Below, one piece after another: positions 17,591 to 28,893 of a stretch of DNA of 64,000 nucleotides. The first letter of the stretch is position 1; every line of letters starts with the position of its first letter. The stretch is from Pseudomonas sp. (GTDB taxonomy: Bacteria; Pseudomonadota; Gammaproteobacteria; Pseudomonadales; Pseudomonadaceae), in contig NZ_JAUXXP010000059.1 in the NCBI RefSeq assembly GCF_030684895.1, forward strand, positions 1 to 64,000, in the 5' to 3' direction. The notes beneath the pieces are model-generated. The model was not told the DNA's origin. It saw only the letters and a list, made by a program, of their open reading frames with translations, and searched no databases. The position numbers were made by a program, and so were the translations under genes.

Positions 17591-18715
17591 TTAGGACATC
17601 TGTGCCAGCGTCTTACGAAAGCGCAGCAGCGCGCCGGTAAAAAACAGCGCGCCGATGCCAATGATCGCCAGGAACTGCGGCCACACAGTGGCGAAACCCG
17701 CGCCGCGATAGAGAATCGCCTGGGCCAGATCGACGAAGTGAGTGGTCGGCGCCACCAGCATGATCTGCTGCACCAGCTCGGGCATGCTTTCACGCGGTGT
17801 GGTGCCGCCGGAAAGGATCTGCAGCGGGATCAGCACCAGAATGATCAACAGGCCCAATTGCGGCATCGAGCGCGCGATGGTGCCGAAGAAAATGCCCATT
17901 GAGGTGGTCGCGAACAGGTGCAGCAGCGCGCCGCACAAGAACAGCGGCAGCGAGCCGGCAATTGGTACCTGCAGCCAGCCTTGCACCACCAGCAGCAGCG
18001 ACAACGCGGTGGCCAGCAGCACGACCAGGCCCATCGACCAGACCTTGGCCAGCATGATCTCGGGTGGCGTCACCGGCATCACCAGCAGGTGCTCGATGGT
18101 GCCGTGTTCGCGTTCGCGGATCAGTGCTGCGCCCGTGAGAATGATCGACAGCATGGTGATCTGGTTGATCACCTCCATCACCGAGCCGAACCAGCTGCGC
18201 GTCAGGTTTGGGTTAAACGCGACGCGCACGGCCAATGCGGCCTGCTGCGGCAGATCGGCACGGTAGTGGCGCAAGAACGCGCTGACTTCCTCGACGCCGA
18301 TCATTTGGATATAGCCCGCACCGGTAAACGCCATGCTCACCTGTGTGGCATCGACGTTGAGCTGGATCGCGGGGCTATGCCCGGCAAGTACATCGCGCTG
18401 AAAATCCGGTGGGATATTGAGGGTGAAGGTGTACTGCCCGGAGTCCATGCCGTGATCCATTTCGCTCAGTTCGATACGTTGCGGCGGGCGAAAAAACGGT
18501 GGTTGGAAGGCATCAATCAAGCGGGCCGAGAGCGGTGAGCGGTCTTCGTCGACCACTGCAATCGAGGCGTTGTGCAGGCTCTCCGGCATGCTGGTGGCGG
18601 CCGTGATGATGCCCAGGGTAAAGGCCCAGATAATCAGCAAGAGCAGCGCAGGGTCACGCTGCAGGCTGCGCAGTTCCTTGAGCCCCAGGTGGAAGATATT
18701 CGCCAGCTGTTCCAT
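17591..18715 (-). CDS. ABC-2 type transport permease (YhhJ-like)
   Basis: A 374-residue membrane protein: one N-terminal helix (LLLLIIWAFTLGIITAA), a periplasmic region of about 150 residues, then five or six C-terminal helices. The motif VINQITMLSIILTGAALIREREHGTIEHLLV contains the conserved REREHGTIE of ABC-2 permeases (drug/MacB-type exporters of the YhhJ/YbhS group). It starts just after the RbbA-like stop and is the last gene of a HlyD/RbbA/permease set that looks like an export pump. Substrate is unknown. Confidence 0.92.
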   Translation of the reverse strand: MEQLANIFHLGLKELRSLQRDPALLLLIIWAFTLGIITAATSMPESLHNASIAVVDEDRSPLSARLIDAFQPPFFRPPQRIELSEMDHGMDSGQYTFTLNIPPDFQRDVLAGHSPAIQLNVDATQVSMAFTGAGYIQMIGVEEVSAFLRHYRADLPQQAALAVRVAFNPNLTRSWFGSVMEVINQITMLSIILTGAALIREREHGTIEHLLVMPVTPPEIMLAKVWSMGLVVLLATALSLLLVVQGWLQVPIAGSLPLFLCGALLHLFATTSMGIFFGTIARSMPQLGLLIILVLIPLQILSGGTTPRESMPELVQQIMLVAPTTHFVDLAQAILYRGAGFATVWPQFLAIIGIGALFFTGALLRFRKTLAQMS

Positions 18716-18716
18716 C

Positions 18717-21446
18717 TCAGGCCTCCTGCTTTTTCAGTAGGCTGGTGCACAGTGCCAGCAGGACGGGGATGGTAATCAGCAACGCGATGAAATAGCTGTA
18801 CAGCTCAGTGAAACCCAGCGCTTTGGAGAACACCCCACGGCTGATGATGAGAAAGTGCGAGGTGGGATAAATCTGCCCAACCAGCGCGCCAAAGCCTTCG
18901 AGTGATGCCACCGGGTAGATCAGCCCGGAGAACTGGATGGCCGGAATCAGGGTGACGATGGCCGTGCCGAATACCGCAGCAATCTGGCTGCGGGTAAAGG
19001 TCGACATCAGCAAGCCCATGGCCGTGGCGCAGCTGATGTACAGCAGGCCACCGGTTAGCAAGGCCAGTAGGCTGCCCTTGAGCGGCACATCGAACACCCA
19101 TACCGCCGCTATCACCAGCAGCACAAAATTGAGCATGCCCAGGGCGATGTAAGGCAGTTGCTTGCCAAGCAGAAACTCCAGGCGGGTAACCGGCGTGACA
19201 TACAGGTTGATGATCGAGCCCAGCTCCTTTTCGCGCACCACGCCAAGGGCGGTAAGCATTGCCGGAATCAGCATCAGCAGCAGCGGAATCACCGCCGGCA
19301 CCATGGCATTCAGGCTTTCCACATCCGGGTTGTAGCGGTAGCGCACCTCCAGGGTCGGCAGGCTACTTCGCGTAGACGCACTGTCCTGGCGGGCCAGCTC
19401 CTGCAAGTAGCCGGCATGCAGGCCCATCACATAGCCTTTGATGGTTTCGGCGCGCATCGGCATGGCGCCGTCGAGCCACATGCCGATTTGCGGTACGCCA
19501 CCGCGCTTGAGGTCACGGCCGAAGTTGGGCGGGATTTCCACCGCCAGGCTGATCTCGCCACTGCGCATGCGCCGGTCCAGCTCGTCGTAATCGCGCAGCG
19601 GCGCTTGCTCGATAAAGTAGCGCGAGCCGGCCAGGTTGAGCGCGTACGCCTGGCTGGTGGTGGTCTGGTCGCGGTCGAGCACCGCGTAGGTCAGGTTCTC
19701 GACATCCAGGCTGATGCCGTAGCCAATGATAAACAGCAGCAACAGACTGCCGAGCAACGCCATGCTGCCGCGAATCGGGTCGCGGCGCAGTTCCAGGGCT
19801 TCCCGGCGGGTATAGCTGAACAGGCGCAGCAGGCTGAAGCGCTTGCGTTTCAGCTCATTGCTCTGCGCTGCTGGAGCCTCCGCTTCTGGTGCGGGCTGTT
19901 GTGCTTTTTCGCCGACGGCATCCTGCAGGTAGGCGATAAAGGTCGCCTCCAGGGTTGGCAGGCCGCGCTTGGCCATCAGGGCTTTGGGCGTGTCGCTGTC
20001 GAGCACCTTGCCGGCGTGCATCAAGGAGATGCGGTCGCAACGCAGGGCTTCGTTCATAAAGTGGGTGGAGATAAATATCGTCACGCCGTCATTGCGCGAA
20101 AGGTCGAGCATCATCTGCCAGAACACATCACGGGCAATTGGATCGACGCCTGATGTCGGCTCATCGAGGATCAAAATTTCTGGCTTATGGATGACCGCTA
20201 CAGCCAGTGAAAGACGCTGGCGAATACCCAGCGGCAGGCGCTCGGGCAGCTGCTCCATAACGTCGCCAAGGCTGAAACGCTCAGCCATGGCAGTCACCCG
20301 CCCTGCTATCTCCGTGCCCGGTACGTGAAACAGCTGGGCGTGCAACACCAGGTTCTGCCGCACACTCAGCTCGGCATACAGCGAGAATGACTGCGACATA
20401 TAGCCGACCCGCTTGCGCGTGGCCATATCGCTGGCATTTACCTCCTGACCGAATAGCAGGGCTTGCCCTTCGCTGGCGGGCAGCAAGCCGGTAAGCATCT
20501 TCATGGTGGTGGTTTTGCCGCAGCCATTGGAGCCGAGAAAGCCGAAGATTTCCCCGCGCTCGATGCGGAAGTCGACGTGGTCGACCGCGACAAAATCGCC
20601 GAAGCGCATGCTCAGGTCGCGCGCTTCAATGGCAATTTCCTGTTCGCCAGCCGGGCGTGGCGGGATCACCAGTTGCTTATGGCCCTGGCGTTTGGCTTCC
20701 GGCATCAGGGCGATAAACGCCTCTTCCAGGCTTGTGCATTGAGTGCGTTGCAGCAGCTCGGCCGGGCTGCCGGTGGCCAATACGGCACCGTCATCGATGG
20801 CCAGCAAATGGTCGAAGCGCTCGGCCTCCTCCATGTACGCAGTGGCTACCAACACACTCATCTGCGGGCGCTGGCGGCGAATACGTTCGATCAATTCCCA
20901 GAACTGGTTACGCGACAGCGGATCGACGCCGGTGGTGGGCTCGTCGAGGATCAGCAAGTCAGGGTCGTGGATCAGCGCGCAACACAGCCCGAGTTTTTGC
21001 TTCATGCCGCCGGACAGTTTGCCCGCTGGCCGCTCACCAAATTCACTGAGGCCCGTGCTGCGCAGCAGTTCGGCAATACGGGTTTTACGTTCAGCTTCGG
21101 CCTGGCCAAACAGGCGGGCAAAGAAGTCCAGGTTCTCGATCACCGAGAGCGTCGGATAGAGGTTCTTGCCCAGCCCCTGGGGCATATAGGCGATATGCGG
21201 ACAGACTTGCCGGCGGTGAGCGCGGCTGGCCATATCGCCGCCGAGCACTTCGATCTGCCCGCTCTGGATTTTGCGTGCGCCGGCAATCAGCGCCAACAGG
21301 CTGGATTTGCCCACACCGTCTGGGCCGATCAAGCCAACCATGCACTGCGCGGGAATTTCCAGGCTGACTGCATTGAGGGCGCAGGTTTTGCCGTACTGCA
21401 GGCTGACATCCTGCAGCTGCGCGACTGGCGCTGCAGGCGCACTCAC
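18717..21446 (-). CDS. rbbA: RbbA-like double ABC ATPase fused to an ABC-2 permease
   Basis: A 909-residue protein, about the length of E. coli RbbA/YhiH. The first ATPase has GPDGVGKSS and [16 protein letters not shown]; the second has [12 protein letters not shown] and [16 protein letters not shown]. From about residue 555 a permease follows ([20 protein letters not shown], then [19 protein letters not shown] and four helices). E. coli RbbA was reported to act on ribosomes, but here it lies between a HlyD-type adaptor and a second permease, so an efflux role is at least as likely. The GTG at 21446 is chosen because it overlaps the upstream HlyD stop by 4 bp (GTGA). An ATG at 21479 would lie inside the HlyD gene. 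Confidence 0.9.
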   Translation of the reverse strand: MSAPAAPVAQLQDVSLQYGKTCALNAVSLEIPAQCMVGLIGPDGVGKSSLLALIAGARKIQSGQIEVLGGDMASRAHRRQVCPHIAYMPQGLGKNLYPTLSVIENLDFFARLFGQAEAERKTRIAELLRSTGLSEFGERPAGKLSGGMKQKLGLCCALIHDPDLLILDEPTTGVDPLSRNQFWELIERIRRQRPQMSVLVATAYMEEAERFDHLLAIDDGAVLATGSPAELLQRTQCTSLEEAFIALMPEAKRQGHKQLVIPPRPAGEQEIAIEARDLSMRFGDFVAVDHVDFRIERGEIFGFLGSNGCGKTTTMKMLTGLLPASEGQALLFGQEVNASDMATRKRVGYMSQSFSLYAELSVRQNLVLHAQLFHVPGTEIAGRVTAMAERFSLGDVMEQLPERLPLGIRQRLSLAVAVIHKPEILILDEPTSGVDPIARDVFWQMMLDLSRNDGVTIFISTHFMNEALRCDRISLMHAGKVLDSDTPKALMAKRGLPTLEATFIAYLQDAVGEKAQQPAPEAEAPAAQSNELKRKRFSLLRLFSYTRREALELRRDPIRGSMALLGSLLLLFIIGYGISLDVENLTYAVLDRDQTTTSQAYALNLAGSRYFIEQAPLRDYDELDRRMRSGEISLAVEIPPNFGRDLKRGGVPQIGMWLDGAMPMRAETIKGYVMGLHAGYLQELARQDSASTRSSLPTLEVRYRYNPDVESLNAMVPAVIPLLLMLIPAMLTALGVVREKELGSIINLYVTPVTRLEFLLGKQLPYIALGMLNFVLLVIAAVWVFDVPLKGSLLALLTGGLLYISCATAMGLLMSTFTRSQIAAVFGTAIVTLIPAIQFSGLIYPVASLEGFGALVGQIYPTSHFLIISRGVFSKALGFTELYSYFIALLITIPVLLALCTSLLKKQEA

Positions 21447-22513
21447 TGCGGAACCTTGATCGCCAGTTCTGCAGGCCACTCGGCCTGTGGGTCGAGGCGC
21501 AGATAAGCCACGCCGGGTACGCCGGTTTTCACCTGAGTGAGGTGGCGCTGCAACAGTTCTGGATCAAGCCGTGCTTTGACCCGAAACATCAGCTTTTCGC
21601 GCTCGCTGGCGGTTTCCACGGTTTTCGGCGTGAACTGGGCGACGCTGGCCACGTAGCTGACCTTGGCCGGAATTACATACTGCGGTACGGCATCGATCAC
21701 CAGACGAACTTCGGCACCCAGCGCCACCCGGCCGGCCTGCTGCTCCGGCAGGAAAAAGGTCATGTAGACATCGCTCAGGTCGACCAGGTTAAGCACCTTG
21801 CCGCCCGCGCCGATCACCTCACCCGGCTCGGCGATGCGGTACTGCACACGCCCTGCGCGCGGCGCCTTGAGCTGACTGTCCTCGATATCGATCTGTAAGC
21901 GCTCGACGCTGGCTTGGGTGGCCTCCACAGCCGACTGCGCCTCAATCACCTGGGACTGTGCGGCGGCAATGCCCGCCTCAGCCGAAATAACCTGGGACTG
22001 TGCGGCCGCCAGCGCCGCCTGGGTGCTTTGCAGCCGGGCAAGGTCGTCATCCAGTTGCTGCTGCGCCATGGCATTGCGTTTGACCAGGATCGCGCTGCGG
22101 GCGTGGCGCTTTTGCGCGGCAGACACTTCAGCCTGGCGCTGGCGCACGATGGCCTGCGCGGTGACTTTCTCACTCTCGCGCAGGCGAACCTGGGCACTGG
22201 CCGTCAATTGGCTGTTCTGCGCCTGGCGCATTTGCGCCTGGGCCTGCAGCACTTGCGCCTGGAGTACCTGGGTGTCCATGCGCGCAATCACTTGCCCGGC
22301 CTCGACGAACTCGCCCTCCTCAACCTCAATGCTGGCGATGCGCCCCGGTAGCTTGCTGGCCGCGTCAACGTCGGTGGCTTCAATCCGTCCGTTACCGCTG
22401 GCGAAGCCATCCCCCAGGCCCTCGGGGCGCAGGGTGTACCAGAGCAGGCCGGCGATAATTGCCACGACGGCAACGCTGGCGGCAGGAAAGATCCATTTTC
22501 GACTGACTGACAT
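21443..22513 (-). CDS. HlyD-family membrane fusion protein
   Basis: A 356-residue periplasmic adaptor. The N-terminus has one membrane anchor ([18 protein letters not shown]), followed by a biotinyl-lipoyl-like segment ([18 protein letters not shown], near 53-70), a long Ala/Gln-rich coiled-coil hairpin (residues about 80-210) and a beta domain ([23 protein letters not shown]). It probably bridges the RbbA/permease exporter to an outer-membrane channel encoded elsewhere. It is the first gene of the three-gene operon and overlaps rbbA by 4 bp. Confidence 0.92.
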   Translation of the reverse strand: MSVSRKWIFPAASVAVVAIIAGLLWYTLRPEGLGDGFASGNGRIEATDVDAASKLPGRIASIEVEEGEFVEAGQVIARMDTQVLQAQVLQAQAQMRQAQNSQLTASAQVRLRESEKVTAQAIVRQRQAEVSAAQKRHARSAILVKRNAMAQQQLDDDLARLQSTQAALAAAQSQVISAEAGIAAAQSQVIEAQSAVEATQASVERLQIDIEDSQLKAPRAGRVQYRIAEPGEVIGAGGKVLNLVDLSDVYMTFFLPEQQAGRVALGAEVRLVIDAVPQYVIPAKVSYVASVAQFTPKTVETASEREKLMFRVKARLDPELLQRHLTQVKTGVPGVAYLRLDPQAEWPAELAIKVPQ

Positions 22514-22577
22514 AATGACCTTGAGTCTCTAAACAAAGGAATTGGCTACTGCGACACTCGGCGTCACACCGTGCGAG

Positions 22578-22880
22578 CTAGGGCTGTTCGAAGCGGCTCA
22601 AGCGGCGCCGCAGGTGGCTGTTTTCGGCGCGTAGCTGCTCCAGCTCATCAAGCAACTGCAACGCCAGGGCCACACCGGCCCACTCAAGTTGCAGCTCAAC
22701 CTGTAAGCGCAACGCCCGCTTGGCGACGGACAGTGCATGGCTGCTAAACCGCCATTGCTCCGGTGTAGCACCGCAAGGTTCGACGATGCCGTGTTCGATA
22801 ATTTCCAGCAGTACCGCCTGCGGCAGCTCAGCGCACAGGCAGAACTCGTGAATGTCTAATTGCAGGGTCTGGCTACTCAT
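22578..22880 (-). CDS. cbpM: Chaperone modulator CbpM
   Basis: A 100-residue protein of the CbpM family. It has the family's HTH-like N-terminus (LDIHEFCLCAELPQAVLLEIIEHGIVEP) and a C-terminal leucine-rich coiled coil (LLDELEQLRAENSHLRRRL). CbpM binds the J domain of CbpA and inhibits its co-chaperone activity. The ATG at 22880 overlaps the cbpA stop (TGATG), indicating coupled translation. An open frame extending to 22937 lies inside cbpA and is not the start. Confidence 0.92.
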   Translation of the reverse strand: MSSQTLQLDIHEFCLCAELPQAVLLEIIEHGIVEPCGATPEQWRFSSHALSVAKRALRLQVELQLEWAGVALALQLLDELEQLRAENSHLRRRLSRFEQP

Positions 22881-23827
22881 CACTGGCTCCACTGCGCGCG
22901 CGGATTGAAGGCGGCTTGCTCGGCCAGTTGTGCCCATAACGCGCGCACAGGCTCGTCGGTTTGAGCCGGGATGACGAGCTTGAACAATGCATACAGGTCA
23001 CCCGGCTCGCCGGTTTTGTTGCGCAGCCCCTTGCCTTTGATTCGCAACCGTTGCCCTGTTTGGGTATTGGCGGGTATGCGCAGGCTGATTTTGCCGCTCA
23101 GCGTCGGCAGGGTAACTTGGCTGCCCAGCGCGGCCTCCCAAGGCGCCAATGGCACGGTGAGGACCAGGTTGTGCCCCTCAACATCGAACAATGGGTGGGG
23201 CACGAAGTGAATGAGCAAATACAAGTCGCCATGTCCGCCGCCACCTACCCCCAGCGCGCCCTGCCCTTTCAAGCGGATGCGTTCGCCATTGCTGACCCCA
23301 GGCGGGATTTTTACATTCAAGGTCTTGCTGATCGCCGGCAGAGGCTGACCGTCAGCGCTGTATTGCGGGAGTTGGAAGGCAATGGTCTTGGTGTCATCGC
23401 TCAGGGTTTCTTCCAGCAGCAGCGGCAGCGCCATTTCAACGTCCTGGCCTCTGCGCGCGCGGCTGCGGCCGGCGTCCTGGAAACGCCCCGCGCCACCAAA
23501 CAGCGACTCGAAAAACTCGGAATACTCACTGCCCGCGCTGCCACCCTCGGAAAAACCCGCATGGCCTGGCGGTTGCCAGCCCGGTGGCGGCTCAAAGGGC
23601 CGACCTTGCTCGGCGTATTTGCGCAGTTCATCGTACTCGGCGCGCTTTTCCGCGCTTTTCAGCACCTCATAGGCTTCGGCGACTTCCTTGAATTTATTTT
23701 CTGCGTCCGCTTCCTTGCTGACGTCTGGGTGGTATTTGCGCGCCAGTTTGCGGTAAGCCGCCTTCACGGCTTTGTCATCTGCCCCCGGTTCAAGCCCGAG
23801 CACCTTGTAGTAATCCTTGAAGTCCAT
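22880..23827 (-). CDS. cbpA: Curved-DNA-binding protein / DnaJ-type co-chaperone CbpA
   Basis: A 315-residue type-II J protein. The J domain occupies residues 1-70 with the diagnostic HPD ([11 protein letters not shown]), followed by a Gly/Phe-rich linker and two C-terminal beta domains ([37 protein letters not shown]). It stimulates DnaK and binds curved DNA. It is coupled to cbpM and lies on the same strand and 53 bp downstream of arcC, so it may be read from the arc operon or from its own promoter. Confidence 0.95.
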   Translation of the reverse strand: MDFKDYYKVLGLEPGADDKAVKAAYRKLARKYHPDVSKEADAENKFKEVAEAYEVLKSAEKRAEYDELRKYAEQGRPFEPPPGWQPPGHAGFSEGGSAGSEYSEFFESLFGGAGRFQDAGRSRARRGQDVEMALPLLLEETLSDDTKTIAFQLPQYSADGQPLPAISKTLNVKIPPGVSNGERIRLKGQGALGVGGGGHGDLYLLIHFVPHPLFDVEGHNLVLTVPLAPWEAALGSQVTLPTLSGKISLRIPANTQTGQRLRIKGKGLRNKTGEPGDLYALFKLVIPAQTDEPVRALWAQLAEQAAFNPRAQWSQ

Positions 23828-23879
23828 CGAGCCACCTTGGGTCGTCTACCGACACGTTGCTTGCAGCAGTAAACGCTGC

Positions 23880-24857
23880 TCAGGTGCGAGAGGTTTTGTC
23901 AGAGATCAAGAGAGTTGGCATTGCCGACTCTGGGGCCGTGTCCACCACTGCCGGACAGACCTGAGTGCCGGCGGTGCCGGCGAGCATCTCTTCGATCTGC
24001 TCCAGCGAACCGATCACCGCACGCTGACCGGTCGCCAGGACGAAAGCCTGCGCAGCTGCGACCTTGGGCCCCATGGAGCCTGCGGCGAACGCGTGCTCAC
24101 TCAGTTGTTGTGGCGTGACCTTGCCGAGGGCGCGTTGCGTAGGTTTGCCCCAATCGAGGTAGATCGCCGCCACATCGGTGGCAATCACCAGCACCTCGGC
24201 ATGCAGCTCACGCGCCAGCAGGCTGCTGCAGAGGTCTTTATCGATTACCGCCTCCACGCCATGCAGAACGTTGCCCTCCCCCTTGCGCGCCACCGGGATA
24301 CCGCCGCCGCCGGCCGCAATCACCAGCGCGCCCCGCTCCAACAACCAGCGGATCGCCTGTATGCCGAGCACGCGCAGCGGCTGAGGCGAAGCCACCACGC
24401 GGCGGAACGCAGCACCGTCCGCCGCCATGCTCCAGCCCCTGGCAGCAGCCACGTGTACGGATTCGGCCTGGGTGTAGATCGGCCCGATGGGTTTGCTTGG
24501 GTGGCCAAAGGCCGGGTCCTGCAGATCCACTTCCACCCGGGTGATCAGCGTGGTGATCGCCCGCGTTGCGGGCAACAGGTTGGCCAGCTCCTGCTCAAGC
24601 AGGTAGCCGATCATGCCGTCGGTCTGCGCGCCGAGTACGTCCAGTGGGTAGGCGTCCACGTCAATGTAGGCCGCCGCTTGCAGGGCCAGTAGCCCCACCT
24701 GCGGGCCGTTGCCATGGGTCAGCACCAGGTCGTGGTTGGCGGCCACGCGCGCCAATTGAGCAGCGGCGCGGCGAATGTTGGCCAACTGGTTTTCCGCTGT
24801 GGGCGGCTGGTCACGTCGCAGCAAGGCATTACCGCCCAGGGCGACGACGACTTTCAT
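23880..24857 (-). CDS. arcC: Carbamate kinase
   Basis: A 325-residue kinase of the amino-acid-kinase fold: [13 protein letters not shown] at the N-terminus, [15 protein letters not shown] near 43-57 and [10 protein letters not shown] near 200-210. It makes ATP from carbamoyl phosphate and ADP, the energy-yielding last step of the arginine deiminase pathway. It lies 19 bp downstream of arcB in the arcDABC order known from Pseudomonas. Confidence 0.96.
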   Translation of the reverse strand: MKVVVALGGNALLRRDQPPTAENQLANIRRAAAQLARVAANHDLVLTHGNGPQVGLLALQAAAYIDVDAYPLDVLGAQTDGMIGYLLEQELANLLPATRAITTLITRVEVDLQDPAFGHPSKPIGPIYTQAESVHVAAARGWSMAADGAAFRRVVASPQPLRVLGIQAIRWLLERGALVIAAGGGGIPVARKGEGNVLHGVEAVIDKDLCSSLLARELHAEVLVIATDVAAIYLDWGKPTQRALGKVTPQQLSEHAFAAGSMGPKVAAAQAFVLATGQRAVIGSLEQIEEMLAGTAGTQVCPAVVDTAPESAMPTLLISDKTSRT

Positions 24858-24876
24858 GAGTGGGCTCCTGGCGGCG

Positions 24877-25875
24877 TCATCCGAGGGTCGCTACCAGCAC
24901 GGCCTTGATGGTGTGCATACGGTTCTCGGCCTGGGTGAAGACAATGGAGGCGTCGGACTCGAACACTTCGTCGGTGACTTCAATCTCGCTCAGGCCATAT
25001 TTTTCGTGCACCTCGCGGCCCACCTCGGTTTCCAGATTGTGAAAGGCGGGCAGGCAGTGCATGAACTTGCAGCGTGGCTTGCCAGTGGCCTGCATCAGCG
25101 CCGTGGTCACCTGATAGGGCAGCAGTTTGTCGATGCGCTGTTGCCACACCGCATCGTCCTGGCCCATTGAAACCCAGACATCGGTGTAGAGAAAATCTGC
25201 GCCGGCCACGGCCTTCAGCGGGTCGCTTTCCAGGGTGATGCGTGCCCCAGTGCGGCTAGCCAGCTCGCGCATTTGCGCCACCAGTTCGGCAGGTGGCTGT
25301 AGATCGGTTGGCGAGCAGATGCGCACATCCATGCCCATTTGCGTGCCGCCTACCAACAACGAACTGCCCATGTTGAAACTGGCGTCGCCCAGGTAGCAGA
25401 AGCTCAATTCGTGCAGTGGCTTTTCGCCGAACTCCTGCATGGTCAGCAAGTCGGCGAGGATCTGTGTGGGGTGCATCTCATCGGTCAGGCCGTTCCACAC
25501 CGGCACCTTGGCGTAAAGCGCCAGCTCCTCAACCACGCTCTGGTGAAAGCCGCGGTACTCGATGCCGTCGTAGTAGCGGCCCAAAACGCGGGCGGTGTCC
25601 TTCAGCGATTCCTTGTGGCCGAGCTGCGAGCTACCGGCATCCAGATAGGTCACGTCTCCACCCTGGTCGTGCACCGCCACCTCGAAGGCGCAGCGGGTGC
25701 GCGTCGAGGGCTTCTCGAAAATCAGCACGATGTTTTTACCCGTAAGGCGCGGCTGCTCGTTACCCACCGCTTTCGAGCGTTTCAGTTCGGCGGCCAGGTC
25801 AAGCAGGTAGCGCACCTCATCGGGGGCGAAATCCTTCAACGCCAGCAGGCTACGGTTGTGCAGGTTAAAGCTCAT
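24877..25875 (-). CDS. arcB: Ornithine carbamoyltransferase (catabolic)
   Basis: A 332-residue enzyme: carbamoyl-phosphate motif [12 protein letters not shown] near 54-65, [20 protein letters not shown] near 127-146, and HCLPAFHN near 268-275. In this operon it runs in the catabolic direction, turning citrulline and phosphate into ornithine and carbamoyl phosphate. It lies 25 bp after arcA. Confidence 0.97.
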   Translation of the reverse strand: MSFNLHNRSLLALKDFAPDEVRYLLDLAAELKRSKAVGNEQPRLTGKNIVLIFEKPSTRTRCAFEVAVHDQGGDVTYLDAGSSQLGHKESLKDTARVLGRYYDGIEYRGFHQSVVEELALYAKVPVWNGLTDEMHPTQILADLLTMQEFGEKPLHELSFCYLGDASFNMGSSLLVGGTQMGMDVRICSPTDLQPPAELVAQMRELASRTGARITLESDPLKAVAGADFLYTDVWVSMGQDDAVWQQRIDKLLPYQVTTALMQATGKPRCKFMHCLPAFHNLETEVGREVHEKYGLSEIEVTDEVFESDASIVFTQAENRMHTIKAVLVATLG

Positions 25876-25900
25876 GGGCTGCTCTCATAGGGGATAGAGG

Positions 25901-27121
25901 TCAAAGCGCGTCACGCTCAATCGGGCAACTCATGCAATGGCTACCACCGCGACCGCGGCCCAACTCCGAGCCGGGAATGCTGATCACCTCCACCCCGGCT
26001 TTGCGCAACAGGGTGTTGGTGTGGGTATTGCGGGCGTAGCCCATGACCACGCCCGGAGCCAGCGCCAGCAGGTTGTTGCCGTCGTCCCATTGCTCGCGCT
26101 CGGACTGCCAGGCGTCACCGCCGGTGGCGACCGAACGCAGCTTGGCCAGGCCCAGTGCTGCGGCCACAACTTCGAGGAAGGGTTGGCTTTCGCTGCGCAC
26201 GTCCAGGCTGCCTTCACGCTCGCCCGGGCGCAGGCTGTGCACGCGGATCGCATCGACCATTTCGGGGAAGCAGGTCACCAGATCCACGTCACAGAAGGTA
26301 AACACCGTGTCCAGGTGCATTGCCCCGCGCGACTTGGGAATCTGCGCGGCCAGCACGTGGGTAGCTCCACCCTGAGCAAACAAGGCGCGGGCAAGCTGGC
26401 TGACGGCCTGCGGCGAGGTGCGCTCGCCCATGCCGATCAGCACCACGCCATTGCCCAGCGGCATCAGATCGCCGCCTTCCAGGGTCGCACCGCCATGATC
26501 GACATCGGGGTCGCCCCACCAGATTTTCGTCTTGCCAGCGAACAGCGGATGGAAGCGATAAACCGCTGCGGTCAACAGGGTTTCCTGCCGCCGGGCCGGC
26601 CAGTACATGGGGCACAGCACCACGCCGTCACCGATCCAGCAGCTGCTGTCGCGGCTGAACAGCGTGTTGGGCAGCGGCGGCAGGAGGAAGTCGCTCGCCG
26701 CGGCATAGCGGGCCAGCAGCCCTTCTGGCTCAAACGGCAGCTCGGCACGTGCCAGCCCGCCGATCAGGTGTTCAGCCAGGCGCATGGGCGGCAGCGCTTC
26801 TAGCCAGGGCCTTAGTTGCTGCGCCAACTCGCTATCGACAGTGCCCTGGGCGAGTTTGCGATCGAGCAGCCAGGTGCGCGCCTCTGGGTTAGCCATGCTG
26901 GTAGCCAGCAGGTCATGCAGCTCCAGCACTTCAACATCGCGGCTGAGCATGGCATTGGTGAAGGCGGCGTGATCATTGCGCGCCTGCTCGACCCAGAGCA
27001 CGTCGTCGAACAGTAAATCGCGGCAATTGGCCGGCGTCAGGCGCTGCTGCGCCAGACCTGGGCGGCACACCAGTACACGGCGCAAGCGGCCAATTTCAGA
27101 GTGCAAACCTTGGGTCGTCAT
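25901..27121 (-). CDS. arcA: Arginine deiminase
   Basis: A 406-residue guanidino-group-modifying enzyme. The N-terminus begins [20 protein letters not shown]. The active-site region includes [35 protein letters not shown] and the C-terminal [13 protein letters not shown] with the catalytic Cys at position 397. It hydrolyses arginine to citrulline and ammonia, the first step of the pathway. I see no ANR-type TTGAT-N4-ATCAA box in the gap before it; control may act further upstream. Confidence 0.97.
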   Translation of the reverse strand: MTTQGLHSEIGRLRRVLVCRPGLAQQRLTPANCRDLLFDDVLWVEQARNDHAAFTNAMLSRDVEVLELHDLLATSMANPEARTWLLDRKLAQGTVDSELAQQLRPWLEALPPMRLAEHLIGGLARAELPFEPEGLLARYAAASDFLLPPLPNTLFSRDSSCWIGDGVVLCPMYWPARRQETLLTAAVYRFHPLFAGKTKIWWGDPDVDHGGATLEGGDLMPLGNGVVLIGMGERTSPQAVSQLARALFAQGGATHVLAAQIPKSRGAMHLDTVFTFCDVDLVTCFPEMVDAIRVHSLRPGEREGSLDVRSESQPFLEVVAAALGLAKLRSVATGGDAWQSEREQWDDGNNLLALAPGVVMGYARNTHTNTLLRKAGVEVISIPGSELGRGRGGSHCMSCPIERDAL

Positions 27122-27169
27122 GGCATTGAATTCCTGTTCACAAATGCGCAGATGCGAAATGCAGAGCGC

Positions 27170-28639
27170 TTACAGCCCGAGCCGGCCCATCAGCAGCAGC
27201 GTGGCGGCTACGCCGGCCAGCACCACCAGTGCGGCCAGAATGGCCCACTCCCAAGGGGTAAACATGCGTTCCTGACGCTGGCGCTTGGCCCAGGCGTAGA
27301 GCACCACCCCAGGGACATACAACAGGGCACTGAGCAGCAAGTACTTGAAGCCGGCGGCGTACAGCAGCCATAAGCAGTAGACCGTGGCCAACGCAGCGAT
27401 GGGCACGTCAGCACGCTGGATGGCCGCTTTAACGCCCTCACCGCGCCAGGCCAGCAACAGGCCGTAGGCCGCGCTGAACAGGTAGGGCAGCAAAATCATC
27501 GCCGTGGACAGCGAGATCAGCGCCAGATAGGACGCCTCGGAAAACAGTGTCAGAATCAGAAACAGCTGCACCATGCCGTTGGTGAGCCACAGCGCATTGG
27601 CCGGCACATGCTTGTCGTTGGTCTGCCCCAGCCACTTCGGCATCACGCCGCCGCCTGCCGGGCTGAACAGCGATTCTGCAGCCAGTAGCATCCAGGCCAG
27701 GAAGCCGCCGCCCACCGAGACAATCAGGCCGACGTAGATCAGTACCGCGCCCCAGGTGCCAACAGCGTCTTGCAGTACGCCCGCCATTGATGGGTTTTTC
27801 AGGCCGGCCAGGGTCGGCTGGCTGAATACCCCAAGCGACAGCAACGACACCGACATCAAGAGCAGCAAGCAGATCAGAAAGCCGATAACTGTGGCGCGCC
27901 CCACGTCCTCACGTTTGCGCGCCCGTGCCGAATACACGCTGGCGCCTTCAATGCCGATAAATACCCAGACCGTCACCAGCATGGTGCTCTTGACCTGATC
28001 AAGCACCGAGCCGAGGCTGGCATCGCCCCAGAAGTTCAGGCTGAAGGTTTCCACCTTGAAGGCCATGGCCACCAGCGCGATAAACAGCAGCAGCGGCACG
28101 ATCTTGGCCAGCGTGACCACCGCATTCAGTACCGCAGCACCTTGAATACCGCGCAGCACCAGCAGGTGGATGACCCATAGCACGATGGACGCGCCCGCGA
28201 TGGCAGCCGGCGAATTGCCGCTGCCGAACAGCGGAAAGAAGAAGCCCAGCGCACCGAACGCCGCCACCAGATAACCGACATTGCCGATCCAGGCGCTGAC
28301 CCAGTAACCCCAGGCGGAGTTGAAGCCAACGTACTCACCCGACAACGCGCGGGCATAGGCGTAGACGCCGTTGTCGAGTTCGGGCTTGCGCAGCGAGAGC
28401 ATCTGGTAGACCCGCACCAGCAGCAACATGCCGATGCCGGTAATGGTCCAGCCGATCAGAATGGCCCCAGCACCGGCGCCCGCCGCCATGTTTTGCGGCA
28501 GACCGAAGATGCCGCTGCCGATAATCGAGCCGACCACCAACGCCACCAGCAAGCTCAGGCCCAACTTGGGCGGAGCTTGCGTGGCTGGATTTTCTGTGAC
28601 CGTTAACGCTGTTACTGGCGGTGTATGAGTGCTGTTCAT
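27170..28639 (-). CDS. arcD: Arginine/ornithine antiporter
   Basis: A 489-residue amino acid/polyamine antiporter (APC family) with about 12-13 membrane helices. The first helix contains the substrate-binding GSIIGSGIFGLPQNM. It exchanges external arginine for ornithine and so feeds the deiminase pathway without energy cost. The ATG at 28639 is chosen because it overlaps the stop of the upstream 85-residue gene by 4 bp (ATGA). The frame is open to 28672 but those codons lie inside that gene. Confidence 0.95.
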   Translation of the reverse strand: MNSTHTPPVTALTVTENPATQAPPKLGLSLLVALVVGSIIGSGIFGLPQNMAAGAGAGAILIGWTITGIGMLLLVRVYQMLSLRKPELDNGVYAYARALSGEYVGFNSAWGYWVSAWIGNVGYLVAAFGALGFFFPLFGSGNSPAAIAGASIVLWVIHLLVLRGIQGAAVLNAVVTLAKIVPLLLFIALVAMAFKVETFSLNFWGDASLGSVLDQVKSTMLVTVWVFIGIEGASVYSARARKREDVGRATVIGFLICLLLLMSVSLLSLGVFSQPTLAGLKNPSMAGVLQDAVGTWGAVLIYVGLIVSVGGGFLAWMLLAAESLFSPAGGGVMPKWLGQTNDKHVPANALWLTNGMVQLFLILTLFSEASYLALISLSTAMILLPYLFSAAYGLLLAWRGEGVKAAIQRADVPIAALATVYCLWLLYAAGFKYLLLSALLYVPGVVLYAWAKRQRQERMFTPWEWAILAALVVLAGVAATLLLMGRLGL

Positions 28640-28893
28640 ACCACCCCGTCCACAACAGCCTGCACATGGCACAGCGCTTTGACCTTGGCCTGCAGGGTGC
28701 TGGCCATTTCCTGCGCCTCAGCCTGGGTGGTGCCATCGTGTAAATGCAGGGTGATGGTGCCGCTGGCACTCGGCTCGCCTGGAACCTTAATGGGCTCGCA
28801 AACGATGCTGAGCGCGGGTTCGTCGGGTTTGTGCGCGCTGGGTGCGAGTTCCTTGACGATGTAGCGATAAACGTCGGAGAGAGGCTGGGTCAT
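28636..28893 (-). CDS. Small unknown protein leading the arc operon
   Basis: An 85-residue soluble protein, MTQPLSDVYRYIVKEL at the start and QAVVDGVV at the end. The middle looks like a beta strand pair (GTITLHLHDGTTQ) followed by a helix (EAQEMASTLQAKVKALC). I do not recognise a family. Its stop overlaps the arcD start by 4 bp, so it is translationally coupled to the arginine transporter and must be the first or an early cistron of the operon. I do not recall an equivalent gene before arcD in P. aeruginosa. Confidence 0.75.
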   Translation of the reverse strand: MTQPLSDVYRYIVKELAPSAHKPDEPALSIVCEPIKVPGEPSASGTITLHLHDGTTQAEAQEMASTLQAKVKALCHVQAVVDGVV

